A DNA stretch of 64,000 nucleotides from Flavimobilis marinus (GTDB taxonomy: Bacteria > Actinomycetota > Actinomycetes > Actinomycetales > Cellulomonadaceae), in assembly GCF_900113055.1 (NCBI RefSeq), contig NZ_FONZ01000003.1, forward strand, positions 428,638-492,637, written 5' to 3'. Both the position numbers and the translations under genes were made by a program. How positions within the stretch are numbered: position 1 is the first letter of the stretch; every line of letters begins with the position of its first letter. A model generated the notes under the pieces. It was not told where the DNA came from. It saw only the letters and a program-made list of their open reading frames with translations, and ran no database searches. Positions 16,947 through 25,468 of the stretch are shown one piece after another.

Positions 16947-18038
16947 ATGACCGACGCACACCTGCCTCCCCCCGTACCCGAGCCGCTCACCGGGGACCTG
17001 CTGCAGACCCGCTGCGCGGGCTGCGGCTCCCAGGTGGCCTTCGCCCCCGGGTCCAGCGCTCTCCAGTGCGCCGCATGCGGCCACCGGACCGAGATCGTGC
17101 ACGACGACCACGAGTCCGTGGACGAGCACTCGTTCGACGCCTGGGCCGCCGCCAACCCGAAGCACACCGTCGCCTCCCTCGGGGGGATGGTCCTGACCTG
17201 CCAGGGTTGCCGCGCGGTCACGGAGAGCACCGCGCTGTCCGGCACGTGCCAGTTCTGCAGCGGCAACCTCGTCGCCGTCTCGAGCCCCGAGGGCATGATC
17301 GAGCCGGAGGCAGTCGTGCCGTTCGCGATCGAGCAGGCCGCCGCGCGCGAGGCCTTCGCCAGCTGGGTGCGCTCGCGCTGGTTCGCGCCCAACGCGCTCA
17401 AGGCCGTGGGCGACACCGAGTCGCTCCAGGGCACGTACGTCCCGCACTGGACGTTCGACGCCGACACCCGCTCCGACTACACCGGCGAGCGCGGCGAGCG
17501 GTACACGGTCGAGGTCAACGGCGAGACCCAGCGCAAGGTGCGCTGGCACCCCGCGCGCGGCACCGTCACCCGGTCGTTCGACGACGTCGTGGTCCCCGCC
17601 TCCACGTCGGTGCCGCCCAAGACCCTCGACACCCTGGGCCCGTGGGAGCTCGGCAAGGCCGTCCCCTACCGCCCCGAGTACCTCGCCGGGCACTCCACCC
17701 TGCGTTACGACGTCGACCCGCCCGCGGGACTCGCCACCGCCAAGAAGGCGATGGCCCCGGTGATCCGCAAGGACGTGGAGCGGTCGATCGGCGGCGACGA
17801 GCAGAAGATCGCCCGCGTGCAGACCGCCTACGCGGCCGTCATGTTCAAGCTCGTCCTGCTGCCCATCTGGATCGCCACGTACATGTACGCCGGCAAGCAG
17901 TGGCAGGTCATGGTCAACGCGAACACGGGCGAGGTCACGGGTCAGCGCCCGTTCAGCGCGGGCAAGATCGCGATCGCGATCGTCGCCGCGATCATCGTCG
18001 TGGTGCTGGTCGTGTACTTCTGGCTGATGCGCAGGTAG
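16947..18038 (+). CDS. TFIIB-type zinc-ribbon membrane protein (YdjG-like)
   Basis: A 363-residue protein. Two N-terminal zinc ribbons are visible: CAGCG with CAACG (about 23-45), and CQGC with CQFC (about 87-106). A soluble domain rich in Trp and Tyr (GTYVPHWTFDADTRSDYTGERG, AVPYRPEYLAGH) follows. A C-terminal transmembrane helix lies near residues 340-358, with a further hydrophobic stretch at about 295-312. This order fits the YdjG-type partners of SPFH proteins. It is 4 bp downstream of the SPFH-GYF gene and certainly co-transcribed. Membrane localisation is predicted; function is inferred from Bacillus YdjG. No PspA homologue lies in the window. Confidence 0.8.
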   Translation: MTDAHLPPPVPEPLTGDLLQTRCAGCGSQVAFAPGSSALQCAACGHRTEIVHDDHESVDEHSFDAWAAANPKHTVASLGGMVLTCQGCRAVTESTALSGTCQFCSGNLVAVSSPEGMIEPEAVVPFAIEQAAAREAFASWVRSRWFAPNALKAVGDTESLQGTYVPHWTFDADTRSDYTGERGERYTVEVNGETQRKVRWHPARGTVTRSFDDVVVPASTSVPPKTLDTLGPWELGKAVPYRPEYLAGHSTLRYDVDPPAGLATAKKAMAPVIRKDVERSIGGDEQKIARVQTAYAAVMFKLVLLPIWIATYMYAGKQWQVMVNANTGEVTGQRPFSAGKIAIAIVAAIIVVVLVVYFWLMRR

Positions 18039-18049
18039 GACCAGACGCG

Positions 18050-18088
18050 CACGGCGGGCCGCCCGGGACTCCCTGGGCGGCCCGCCGT
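18050..18088. terminator. Bidirectional hairpin between zinc-ribbon gene and double-GNAT gene
   Basis: CACGGCGGGCCGCCC (18050-18064) pairs perfectly with 18074-18088, a 15-bp stem with a short loop, between convergent genes. No U-tract is present. Confidence 0.75.
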
Positions 18089-18104
18089 GTGTTCAGCCGG
18101 GTGT

Positions 18105-19127
18105 TCAGAGCCGTTTGCCGAAGAACAACCCGAACTCGCTCTTGCCGTAGGGCGCGAACGGCTGCACCGGGCGGTAGCCCATGGACCGGTACAGCGTGAT
18201 CGCAGCCGGCTGGCGGATCCCGGTCTCCAGGAGCATCAGCGGCAGCCCGCGCTCGCGCGCCGCGTCCTCGCAGGCCTGCACGAGGGCACGCGCCGCGCCC
18301 GTGCGACGCCCCGCGGCACGCACGTAGACCTTCTTCAGGTCGGCGGCGTCCGCGGGTGGGTCGGCTCGGCGGAACGACGCGCACCCGAGGGCCTCGCCGT
18401 CGCGGTAGGCGACGAACGCCACGAGGATCGACTCGCCCAGGCGGGCGTCGACGACGTCGAAACCGCCCGCCGCCTCGACGTCGGTCACCATCCGCGGGTA
18501 GCGCGGCGCGTTCTCGAGCTCGTGCATCTCGCGGCGCAGCACGAGCGCGTCCGGGTCCGACCACGGCACCTCGCGGATCTCGAGCGGGCCGTGCAGGGTC
18601 TTGCCGAAGCAGCGCGAGTCGCTCTCCTGGGCGTACTCCCCGTACCGGTCGATCGGCTCGTACCCCAGCGCGAGGTACAGCCCGATCGCCTCCGGCTGCA
18701 GCAGGCCGGTCTCGAGGATCAGCCGCCGCAGACCGGCGCGCTGCGCGTGCTCCTCGAGCGCGACCATGATGAGCCGCGAGTATCCGCGGCCCCGGTGCGC
18801 GGGCTCGACGTACACGCGCTTGACCTCGCCGACGGCCGCTGCGTGGCGCCCACCGACGCCGTCGTCGGTGCCGGAGATGTCGCGCACGCTGCCGCACCCG
18901 ACCGCCACGCCGTCGACCCGCACCACGACGGTCGCCACGACCGTGGCGGGGTCGAGGGGTGCGGCGACGTCGCTCGTCCACGGCTGGCCGTCTGGCCCGA
19001 GGTCGCCCACGAGCTCCTCGGGGGCGTACAGCCGCGCCATCTCGAGCTGCTGGTCGGCGCGCATGCGCGCCGCCTCCGGGTCGTCCCAGTCGACGAGCTC
19101 GACGCCCGCGTCGTGCGTCGTGCTCAC
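18105..19127 (-). CDS. Tandem (double) GNAT acetyltransferase
   Basis: A 340-residue protein made of two GNAT domains. Domain 1 (about 1-175) has [21 protein letters not shown], with the acetyl-CoA loop R-G-R-G, and [22 protein letters not shown]. Domain 2 (about 180-340) has [21 protein letters not shown] and [22 protein letters not shown]. Both halves end in similar Y/F-G-x-Y/F motifs, which points to internal duplication. The second loop is RRTGAA, still compatible with CoA binding. The GTG start overlaps the purQ stop by 4 bp, so it rides on the purSQ message. Substrate is unknown. Confidence 0.85.
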   Translation of the reverse strand: MSTTHDAGVELVDWDDPEAARMRADQQLEMARLYAPEELVGDLGPDGQPWTSDVAAPLDPATVVATVVVRVDGVAVGCGSVRDISGTDDGVGGRHAAAVGEVKRVYVEPAHRGRGYSRLIMVALEEHAQRAGLRRLILETGLLQPEAIGLYLALGYEPIDRYGEYAQESDSRCFGKTLHGPLEIREVPWSDPDALVLRREMHELENAPRYPRMVTDVEAAGGFDVVDARLGESILVAFVAYRDGEALGCASFRRADPPADAADLKKVYVRAAGRRTGAARALVQACEDAARERGLPLMLLETGIRQPAAITLYRSMGYRPVQPFAPYGKSEFGLFFGKRL

Positions 19128-19861
19128 GCGTGGACGAGGGCGCTCAGCACCGAGGTGAAGAAGCGCAGGCCGTCCGTGCCCGCCCGGGGACCGGCGTCCG
19201 AGTCCGGACCGAAGCCCGGCTCGACCGCGTGCTCGGGGTGCGGCATGAGGCCGACGACGTTGCCCCGCTCGTTCGTGATGCCGGCGATCCCGCGACGCGA
19301 GCCGTTGGGGTTGACGCCCTCGTAGCGGAACACGACGCGCCCCTCGGCCTCGAGCTCGTCGAGCTCGCGGTCGGTCGCGACGTACTGCCCGTCCTGGTTC
19401 TTCAGCGGGATCGTGATGTGCTCGCCCGGGGAGAACAGCCGCGTCCACGCGGTGTCGACGTTCTGCACCGACAGGACCTGCTCGCGGCAGACGAAGTGCA
19501 GGTCGTCGTTCTTGATCATCGACCCGGGCAGCAGGTGCGCCTCTGTGAGGACCTGGAACCCGTTGCAGATGCCCAGCACGGGCAGGCCGCCGCGCGCCGC
19601 GTCGACCAGGACGTCCATGATCGGGGCGAAGCGGGAGATCGCGCCCGCCCGCAGGTAGTCCCCGTAGGAGAACCCGCCGGGCAGGACCACAGCGTCGACC
19701 GCGTGGAGGTCGGCGTCGCCGTGCCACAGCGCGACGGGCTCGGCGCCCGCGAGACGGACCGCGCGGGCGGCGTCGCGGTCGTCGAGCGTGCCCGGGAAGG
19801 TGACGACCCCGATCCGCGCGCCGGTGGCGAGCTGGGGACGCGAGCTGACGGTCTGGCCCAT
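19124..19861 (-). CDS. purQ: Phosphoribosylformylglycinamidine synthase subunit PurQ (glutaminase)
   Basis: A 245-residue class-I glutamine amidotransferase subunit that supplies ammonia to PurL in the fourth step of purine synthesis. Motifs are [30 protein letters not shown], the nucleophile Cys in GICNGFQVL, and the catalytic His/Glu in [10 protein letters not shown]. It starts with ATG behind GAGGAG and lies 6 bp after purS. The small three-subunit enzyme would need a PurL, which is not in the window. Confidence 0.96.
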   Translation of the reverse strand: MGQTVSSRPQLATGARIGVVTFPGTLDDRDAARAVRLAGAEPVALWHGDADLHAVDAVVLPGGFSYGDYLRAGAISRFAPIMDVLVDAARGGLPVLGICNGFQVLTEAHLLPGSMIKNDDLHFVCREQVLSVQNVDTAWTRLFSPGEHITIPLKNQDGQYVATDRELDELEAEGRVVFRYEGVNPNGSRRGIAGITNERGNVVGLMPHPEHAVEPGFGPDSDAGPRAGTDGLRFFTSVLSALVHA

Positions 19862-19867
19862 GGCTCC

Positions 19868-20119
19868 TCAGTCCTCCTGCGCGGCGACGCGGACGACGTC
19901 CTCGATCACCGGGTTGGACAGCATGGTGGTCGCGGCCTCGCGCGCGGCGGCGAGCACCTCGTCCGTGACCGGCCCCTCGACCTCGAGCTCGAACCGCTTG
20001 CCCTGGCGGACGCCGGTGAACTGGGTGAACCCGAGCCGCGGCAGCGCGCCGGCGACGGCCTTGCCCTGCGGGTCGAGGATCTCGGGCTTGGGCATGACAT
20101 CGACGACAACGCGTCCCAC
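19868..20119 (-). CDS. purS: Phosphoribosylformylglycinamidine synthase subunit PurS
   Basis: An 83-residue small subunit that bridges PurQ and PurL. The sequence VVVDVMPKPEILDPQGKAVAGALPRLGF followed by VRQGKRFELEVEGP is the PurS signature. The GTG start has AAGGAG 5-6 bases upstream. A siderophore-uptake ATPase gene lies 92 bp upstream on the same strand, between purS and purC. Confidence 0.95.
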   Translation of the reverse strand: MGRVVVDVMPKPEILDPQGKAVAGALPRLGFTQFTGVRQGKRFELEVEGPVTDEVLAAAREAATTMLSNPVIEDVVRVAAQED

Positions 20120-20211
20120 GGGGGCTCCTTGAGGATGACGAGCGAGGAAGGTCCGGGAGGGCTCGGGCGGCCCGCCGTCAGGATATCCGCCTCACGGCGT
20201 CGTCCGGACCC

Positions 20212-21057
20212 TCAGACCAGAGTCTGGATCCGACGACGCAGGTGGCGCCCGATCGGCACCACCAGAGGGGTGCCGGACACGGGGTCCGGGACGACCTGCG
20301 CGTGCAGCCCGAAGACGTCTCGCACGATCTCGGCCGTCACGACCGACTCTGCGTCGCCCTCGGCCACAATGCGCCCGTCCTTCATCGCGACCAGGTGGTC
20401 CGCGTACCGGGCGGCGAGGTTGAGGTCGTGCAGGACCATCACCACCGTCCGCCCGTGGTCGACGTTGAGGTCGGCGAGCAGGTCGAGCACCTCGACCTGG
20501 TGCGTGACGTCCAGGAACGTCGTCGGCTCGTCGAGGAGCAGCAGGTCGGTGCGCTGCGCGAGCGCCATCGCGATCCACACCCGCTGGCGCTGGCCGCCCG
20601 AGAGCTCGTCGACCGGCCGGTCGGCGAGGTCGAGGATGCCGGTGACGTCGAGCGCGTCGGCGACCGCCGCGTCGTCCTGCGGGGTCCACTGCCGGAACCA
20701 GCCCTGGTGCGGGTAGCGGCCTCGACCGACGAGGTCGGTGACGGTGATGCCGTCGGGCGCGACCGGTGACTGCGGCAGCAGCCCCAGCACGCGCGCGACG
20801 TCCTTGGTCGCCCGGCGGGCGATGTCCGCGCCGTCGAGCAGCACGACGCCGGAGCGGGGCGAGAGCAGGCGCGCGAGACCGCGCAGCAGGGTGGACTTCC
20901 CGCACGCGTTCGCACCGACGATCACCGTGATCTTGCCGGTCGGGATCGTGACGGTGAGGTCGTCGACCACCAGCCGGTTGTCGTAGCCCAGGCTCAGGCC
21001 CGACGCCGCGAGCGTGTGGTGCCCGGGGGCGGGGTCCTGCGGTTCGATGTCGGCCAC
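20212..21057 (-). CDS. Ferric-siderophore ABC transporter ATP-binding protein (FepC/FecE type)
   Basis: A 281-residue ABC ATPase. Walker A is GANACGKST, the Q-loop lies in [12 protein letters not shown], the signature is LSGGQRQRV, Walker B is [12 protein letters not shown] and the switch His is in [13 protein letters not shown]. The order matches FepC/FecE ATPases of iron-siderophore and cobalamin importers. GTG 21057 is chosen because GGAAGG lies 8 bases upstream; GTG 21066, overlapping the permease stop, is also possible. It is the last gene of the uptake operon. Confidence 0.92.
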   Translation of the reverse strand: MADIEPQDPAPGHHTLAASGLSLGYDNRLVVDDLTVTIPTGKITVIVGANACGKSTLLRGLARLLSPRSGVVLLDGADIARRATKDVARVLGLLPQSPVAPDGITVTDLVGRGRYPHQGWFRQWTPQDDAAVADALDVTGILDLADRPVDELSGGQRQRVWIAMALAQRTDLLLLDEPTTFLDVTHQVEVLDLLADLNVDHGRTVVMVLHDLNLAARYADHLVAMKDGRIVAEGDAESVVTAEIVRDVFGLHAQVVPDPVSGTPLVVPIGRHLRRRIQTLV

Positions 21058-21058
21058 G

Positions 21059-22129
21059 TCAGCCACCCTTCCCGATGCGGTTCGCGCGCGCCAGCAGCCA
21101 GAGCAGCACCGGCGCGCCGAGGATGCCGGTCACGACGCCCACCGGCAGGCGCGTGTCCCCGAATGCGTATGCCCCCGCGTAGTCGGCGGCAAGCACCACG
21201 CAGGCTCCGACCAGCGCGGACGGCACCAGCGCGAGGCCGTGGCCGCCGGTCAGGCGGCGCGCGATCGGGCCGGAGACGAACGCGACGAACGCCACGGGCC
21301 CGGCGGCCGCCGTCGCGATCGCGGCGAGCCCGACCGCGACCACGATGAGCCCGACCTTGGCGGGCTCGACCCGGACGCCGAGCCCCGCCGCCGCGTCGTC
21401 GCCGAGCTGGAGGCCGCCCAGGGAGCGCGTCAGGACGACGAGCGCGGGGACGAGGACTCCGAGCGGCACCCACAGCCCGGGCAGCCCCGACCAGGTGGCC
21501 GAGTTCAGCGAGCCAGTGATCCACACGAGCGCCTCGCTGACGTCGGTGACCTCGGCGCGCGTGAGCGAATAGCTGGTGACGGCATTGAGCACGGCGCCCA
21601 CGCCGATGCCCACGAGCACGAGCCGGTAGCCGGACACCGCCCCGCGCCACGCGAGCACGTAGATGAGCGCCGCGGCGCCGAGCGCACCGGCGAACGCGAC
21701 CGGCGCCGCCAGGCCGGGGTTCAGCCCGAGCTGGGTGATCGCGACGACCGCGGCGGCACTCGCACCGGCAGTGATGCCGATGATGTCGGGGCTCGCCAGC
21801 GGGTTACGCACGAGGGTCTGGAAGATCGCGCCCGACAGCCCGAACGCCGCCCCCGCGCCGATCGCCGTCAGCGCGCGGGGCAGCCGCAGGTCCCACACGA
21901 CGAACGTCGCGCCCTGGATCTCGGCGCCGCCGAGGATGCGCACGACGTCCGGGAGTGAGACGTCGAACGAGCCGAGCGTGAGCGTGACGACGGTGAGCAC
22001 CACCGCGAGGGCGGCCAGGACCCATGAGACCACCGCGGCGCGGCGGCGGCTGCCACGGCGGGCGGCGCGCACCCGGTCGACGGGCGTCGGGGGCCCGCTC
22101 GCCGGGGCGGGCGTCAGGACGGCCGTCAC
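21059..22129 (-). CDS. Ferric-siderophore ABC transporter permease (FecCD family, second)
   Basis: A 356-residue FecCD/BtuC-type permease with about ten helices. Motifs are [22 protein letters not shown] (helices 2-3), [15 protein letters not shown], and [27 protein letters not shown] before [13 protein letters not shown], which contacts the ATPase. The GTG start at 22129 overlaps the stop of the first permease by 4 bp. A 35-residue basic cytoplasmic head precedes helix 1. It forms a heterodimeric channel with the other permease. Confidence 0.92.
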   Translation of the reverse strand: MTAVLTPAPASGPPTPVDRVRAARRGSRRRAAVVSWVLAALAVVLTVVTLTLGSFDVSLPDVVRILGGAEIQGATFVVWDLRLPRALTAIGAGAAFGLSGAIFQTLVRNPLASPDIIGITAGASAAAVVAITQLGLNPGLAAPVAFAGALGAAALIYVLAWRGAVSGYRLVLVGIGVGAVLNAVTSYSLTRAEVTDVSEALVWITGSLNSATWSGLPGLWVPLGVLVPALVVLTRSLGGLQLGDDAAAGLGVRVEPAKVGLIVVAVGLAAIATAAAGPVAFVAFVSGPIARRLTGGHGLALVPSALVGACVVLAADYAGAYAFGDTRLPVGVVTGILGAPVLLWLLARANRIGKGG

Positions 22130-23175
22130 AGCTCGCTCACCTTCCGGCGGCGGACGAGCGCGATGAAGACGGGCGCACCGATGACCGCGGTCACCACTCC
22201 CACCTGCAGCTGACCCGGGAGGGCCACGACGCGCCCCACCACGTCGGCGACGAGCACGAGCACCGGCCCCAGCAGCGCACTCCACGCCAGGATCCAGCGG
22301 TAGTCCGGCCCGGTGATGGCGCGCGCGATGTGCGGCACGGTCAGCCCGACGAACGCGATCGGCCCGGCGGCCGCCGTCGCGGAGCCGCAGAGCAGGACGA
22401 CCCCGACCCCGGCCGCCACACGTGAGGCACCGACCCGCTGCCCGAGCCCGCGCGCGACGTCGTCGCCGAGGGACAGGCCGTTGAGCACCCGGCCGCTGGC
22501 CAGGGCGATGACCGCACCGACCGCGGCGTACGGGCCGACGGCCGCGACGACGTCGAGCCCCCGCCCGCCCAGGGAGCCGACCTGCCAGAACCGGAACACG
22601 TCGAGCTCACTCGTGTGCGTGATGAGCAGGGCGGTGAGGGCCGAGGTGAGCGCTGCGGTCACGCACGCGCCGGCGAGCGCGAGCTTCACCGGCGTGGCGC
22701 CCTCGCGTCCCATGGACGCCACGAGGTAGACGACGACGGCGGCCAGCGCGGCCCCCGCGAAGGCGAACCACACGTAGGCGCTCGGGGACGCGACGGAGAA
22801 GAACGTGATCCCGAGGACCACGGCGACCGAGGCTCCGGCATTGATGCCGAGGATGCCGGGGTCGGCCAGCGGGTTGCGCGTCATGCCCTGCATCAGCGCT
22901 CCCGCGAGCCCGAGCGCCGCACCGACGATGAGCCCCACCACGGTCCGCGGCACGCGGGACCGCACGGCCTCGTGGTCCACGTTCCCGGGCTCGAACGCGG
23001 TCAGCGCCGCCCACGCGTCCGCGAGCGGCACCTGGCGCGCCCCCACGGCCACGGACAGCAGAGCGACACCGACGACGAGCACGGCGGCGCCGAGCAGGCC
23101 CAGACCGAGCGCGGACGCACGCCGCCCAGCCGCGCGCACGACGCGCGGCTGGGCGGGGGTGACGACACCGGTCAT
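22126..23175 (-). CDS. Ferric-siderophore ABC transporter permease (FecCD family, first)
   Basis: A 349-residue FecCD permease with about ten helices. MQGMTRNPLADPGILGINAGAS and AAAGPIAFVGLTVPHIARAITGPDYR are the diagnostic motifs, ending with LPGQLQVGVVTAVIGAPVF. AGGA precedes the ATG. It lies 43 bp after the binding-protein gene and overlaps the second permease. Heme or cobalamin specificity is less likely, because a siderophore-interacting protein is in the same unit. Confidence 0.92.
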   Translation of the reverse strand: MTGVVTPAQPRVVRAAGRRASALGLGLLGAAVLVVGVALLSVAVGARQVPLADAWAALTAFEPGNVDHEAVRSRVPRTVVGLIVGAALGLAGALMQGMTRNPLADPGILGINAGASVAVVLGITFFSVASPSAYVWFAFAGAALAAVVVYLVASMGREGATPVKLALAGACVTAALTSALTALLITHTSELDVFRFWQVGSLGGRGLDVVAAVGPYAAVGAVIALASGRVLNGLSLGDDVARGLGQRVGASRVAAGVGVVLLCGSATAAAGPIAFVGLTVPHIARAITGPDYRWILAWSALLGPVLVLVADVVGRVVALPGQLQVGVVTAVIGAPVFIALVRRRKVSEL

Positions 23176-23218
23176 GGGGTGGTCCTGTGCTGGATCCGAG
23201 GTCCGTGGACCCAGGAGA

Positions 23219-24277
23219 TCACTTGATGTTGGCCGCGGCGTCCTGGATGAGGGGGACGTACTGGTCGATCGCCCACGGGATCGACAGCGGCGAGGGCGCG
23301 GACGTCGACAGGATGAACGTCGGGTCGTCCAGCATGACCACCGCGTCGTTCTTGATCGCGGGGATCGACCCGAGCAGCGGGTCGGCCTTGACCGCCTCGA
23401 GGTGCTCGGCCGAGTCGACGTACGCGAACACGATGTCCGCGTCGATCTCGTCCACGACCTCGGCGGAGAGCGTGCCGAAGAACTCCTCGTTGCCCTCCGA
23501 GAGCTCGACGATCTTCGGCGAGCTCTCGAGCCCGAGCGACTCGACGAACTCCACGCGGGAGTCCTCGACCGTGTAGTAGAAGACGCTCGACGGGTCGGCC
23601 GAGCTGAACGAGAGGTAGGCGAAAGTCTTGCCCTGGATCTCCGGGGCGCCGGCGACCACGTCCGCGAGCTGCTGCTCGATGTCCGCGCGGAGCGTCTCGG
23701 CCTCGGCGGTCTTGCCCAGGGCCTGACCGGTGTACGTCAGCTGGTCCTTCCAGTCGGCACCCCACGCGTCCTCGGGGTAGGCGACGGTCGGAGCGATCTT
23801 CGTCAGCTGGTCGTACTCTTCCTGCGTGATGCCGGAGTACGTGCCGAGGATGACCTCGGGCGTCAGGCCCGCGACGTCCTCGAAGGGGATGCCGTCGGTG
23901 TCGGAGAACAGCTCGGGGCGCTCCTCGCCGAGGGCCTCGAGGCCCGCGAGCGTCCACGGGAGGTAGCCGTTCTCGTCACCGCCGTACGAGGCGAACGGCA
24001 TGGCCACCGGCACGACGCCGAGCGCGATCGCGGAGTCCTGGTTCGCCCAGCTGATCGCCGCGACCCGCGTGGGCTGCGCCTCGATCGTCGTGGCACCGAA
24101 GGCGTGGTCGATCGTCGTGGGGAACGCGGCGGGCGCGTCGTCCGTGGCCGACGTCGTGGCGGACGCGGCCGGGGTGGTCGAGTCTGTGCTGCACGCGGCG
24201 AGGCCCGCGAGCGCCAGGACGGCTGCGGCGGCGGCGCCGGTGCGGCGCAGGCGGGGTCCGGAGGTGGAGATGCTCAC
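23219..24277 (-). CDS. Iron-siderophore ABC transporter substrate-binding lipoprotein
   Basis: A 352-residue class III binding protein (FepB/FhuD fold). The signal peptide ends in the lipobox LAAC near residue 27, followed by a Ser/Thr/Asp-rich linker. The mature protein has FPTTIDHAFGATTIEAQPTRVAAISW, PEVILGTYSGITQEEYDQLTKIAPTVAYP and a long interdomain helix, all typical of hydroxamate or catecholate siderophore binders. GTG 24277 is preceded by AAAGG at about 9 bases. It is anchored outside and passes ferric siderophore to the FecCD pair. Confidence 0.9.
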   Translation of the reverse strand: MSISTSGPRLRRTGAAAAAVLALAGLAACSTDSTTPAASATTSATDDAPAAFPTTIDHAFGATTIEAQPTRVAAISWANQDSAIALGVVPVAMPFASYGGDENGYLPWTLAGLEALGEERPELFSDTDGIPFEDVAGLTPEVILGTYSGITQEEYDQLTKIAPTVAYPEDAWGADWKDQLTYTGQALGKTAEAETLRADIEQQLADVVAGAPEIQGKTFAYLSFSSADPSSVFYYTVEDSRVEFVESLGLESSPKIVELSEGNEEFFGTLSAEVVDEIDADIVFAYVDSAEHLEAVKADPLLGSIPAIKNDAVVMLDDPTFILSTSAPSPLSIPWAIDQYVPLIQDAAANIK

Positions 24278-24368
24278 GTGGGTGTGCCTTTCATGGGGCG
24301 CCCGGAGGCGGGCGATGATGACCCGACCGCGGGGCCGTCGGGTGAGACAGGTGCGGGCGCGTGCGCGC

Positions 24369-25376
24369 TCAGCACTCCGAGCGGCCACGCCGCCAGTAGC
24401 CCATGAAGGCGACGGCGCGGCGGTCGATGCCGATGTCCCGCACCAGGTGGCGGCGCAGGTCTCGGACGGTGGCGGCCTCGCCGGCGATCCAGGCGTAGCA
24501 GCCGGTGATGGCGGCGGAGACCGAGGGAACGGCCGAGGGCACGTCCCACAGGATCGCGTCGTCGACGTCGACCTCGACGAAGTCGGGGGCGCCCAGCGCC
24601 TGCGCGAGCCCGCAGGTGTGCTCGCCCAGGCAGGAGGCGCAGTGGCGCTGGCGGGCGTCCATGCAGCGGCGCACGGCGGCGTCGAGGAGGCTGCCGTGGG
24701 GCGCCACCTCGCCGGAGCCGCCGTCACGCGGGAGCCAGGTCACCGTCACGCCGTCGGGCACCACGAGGTCGAGGGCGTCTGCTGCCGTCGGCACCTCGAT
24801 GAACGCGTCGGCACGGGTGCCCGCAGGGAGCGACTCGACGATCGAGCTGATCGCAGGGGCCGCGGTCTCGTCCCCGGCGAGCAGGTACTCGGTCGCGGTG
24901 GCGGGCGGCGCCCACTCGAGGCCGACCGGCGCACCCTCGTAGCGGGCGTTGGGACCGTTGATCACGGACGCCGCGCCGGGCTGGACCTGGGCGACCCAGC
25001 GGGAGGCCGGGCCGGCGTCGGGTCCGTCGCCGTGCAGGACGAAGTCGACGTCAAGCTCGGTGGAGCCGTCAGCCGCCGTGCGGACCGCGCGGACCGTGTA
25101 GGTGCGGAACGGGTTGCGCTGGTCCTCGGGCAGCGCACGCCACTCCTGGTACCAGTCCTCGCGGGCGAAGGCGGCAGGGTCCGGCGCGGAGCCGTCGGCC
25201 GCCGGGAGCACGATCTTGATGCGCTGGTCCAGGCAGTCACGGCCGAAGTCCGCGAGCTCCGCGCCGGTGAACGTCAGGCGCACGAAGCAGGGGCTCAGCT
25301 GCTGCTTGCGCGCGACCGTCACGGCGAAGGCACGGTAGGCGGGCGCGGTACGGGCGGCCACAGCAGTCGAAGGCAT
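24369..25376 (-). CDS. Siderophore-interacting protein (FAD-dependent ferric reductase type) with Cys cluster
   Basis: A 335-residue cytoplasmic flavoprotein that should reduce and release iron from imported siderophores. The FAD domain has LSPCFVRLTFTGAELADF and FRTYTVRAVR (the R-x-Y-T/S flavin motif). The C-terminal SIP domain has YLLAGDETAAPAISSIVESLP, YAWIAGEAATVRDLRRHL and RRAVAFMGYWRRG. An unusual feature is a cysteine cluster, C238, C246, C249 and C255 (C-x7-C-x2-C-x5-C), between the SIP strands, which might bind an Fe-S cluster or metal. ATG 25376 sits 7 bases from an IdeR-like box, so the transcript may be leaderless. It is first in the operon. Confidence 0.9.
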   Translation of the reverse strand: MPSTAVAARTAPAYRAFAVTVARKQQLSPCFVRLTFTGAELADFGRDCLDQRIKIVLPAADGSAPDPAAFAREDWYQEWRALPEDQRNPFRTYTVRAVRTAADGSTELDVDFVLHGDGPDAGPASRWVAQVQPGAASVINGPNARYEGAPVGLEWAPPATATEYLLAGDETAAPAISSIVESLPAGTRADAFIEVPTAADALDLVVPDGVTVTWLPRDGGSGEVAPHGSLLDAAVRRCMDARQRHCASCLGEHTCGLAQALGAPDFVEVDVDDAILWDVPSAVPSVSAAITGCYAWIAGEAATVRDLRRHLVRDIGIDRRAVAFMGYWRRGRSEC

Positions 25377-25383
25377 GCCTAAG

Positions 25384-25402
25384 TATGGACTGCCTAACCT
25401 CA
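25384..25402 (-). promoter_or_regulatory. IdeR/DtxR-type iron box
   Basis: On the minus strand TGAGGTTAGGCAGTCCATA matches 13 of 19 positions of the DtxR/IdeR consensus TTAGGTTAGGCTAACCTAA, with ten of the eleven leading bases identical. It covers the region immediately before the siderophore-interacting-protein ATG, next to a CATACT -10-like element (25387-25382). Iron-loaded regulator would repress the operon. The regulator gene is not in the window. Confidence 0.7.
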
Positions 25403-25468
25403 CGTCTGGCAAGCCCGTCTCGTGGAACATTCCTCGCCGGCGCCGTGATCCCGGTCACACGCCACGGG

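Noticed and set aside
20120..20211. Small gene or riboswitch between the siderophore ATPase and purS
   Set aside because: No open frame with a start and ribosome site, and no purine riboswitch consensus; only weak, irregular pairing is seen.
24278..24368. Gene in the gap between siderophore-interacting protein and binding protein
   Set aside because: The 91 bp hold no convincing small gene beyond the ribosome site of the binding-protein gene.
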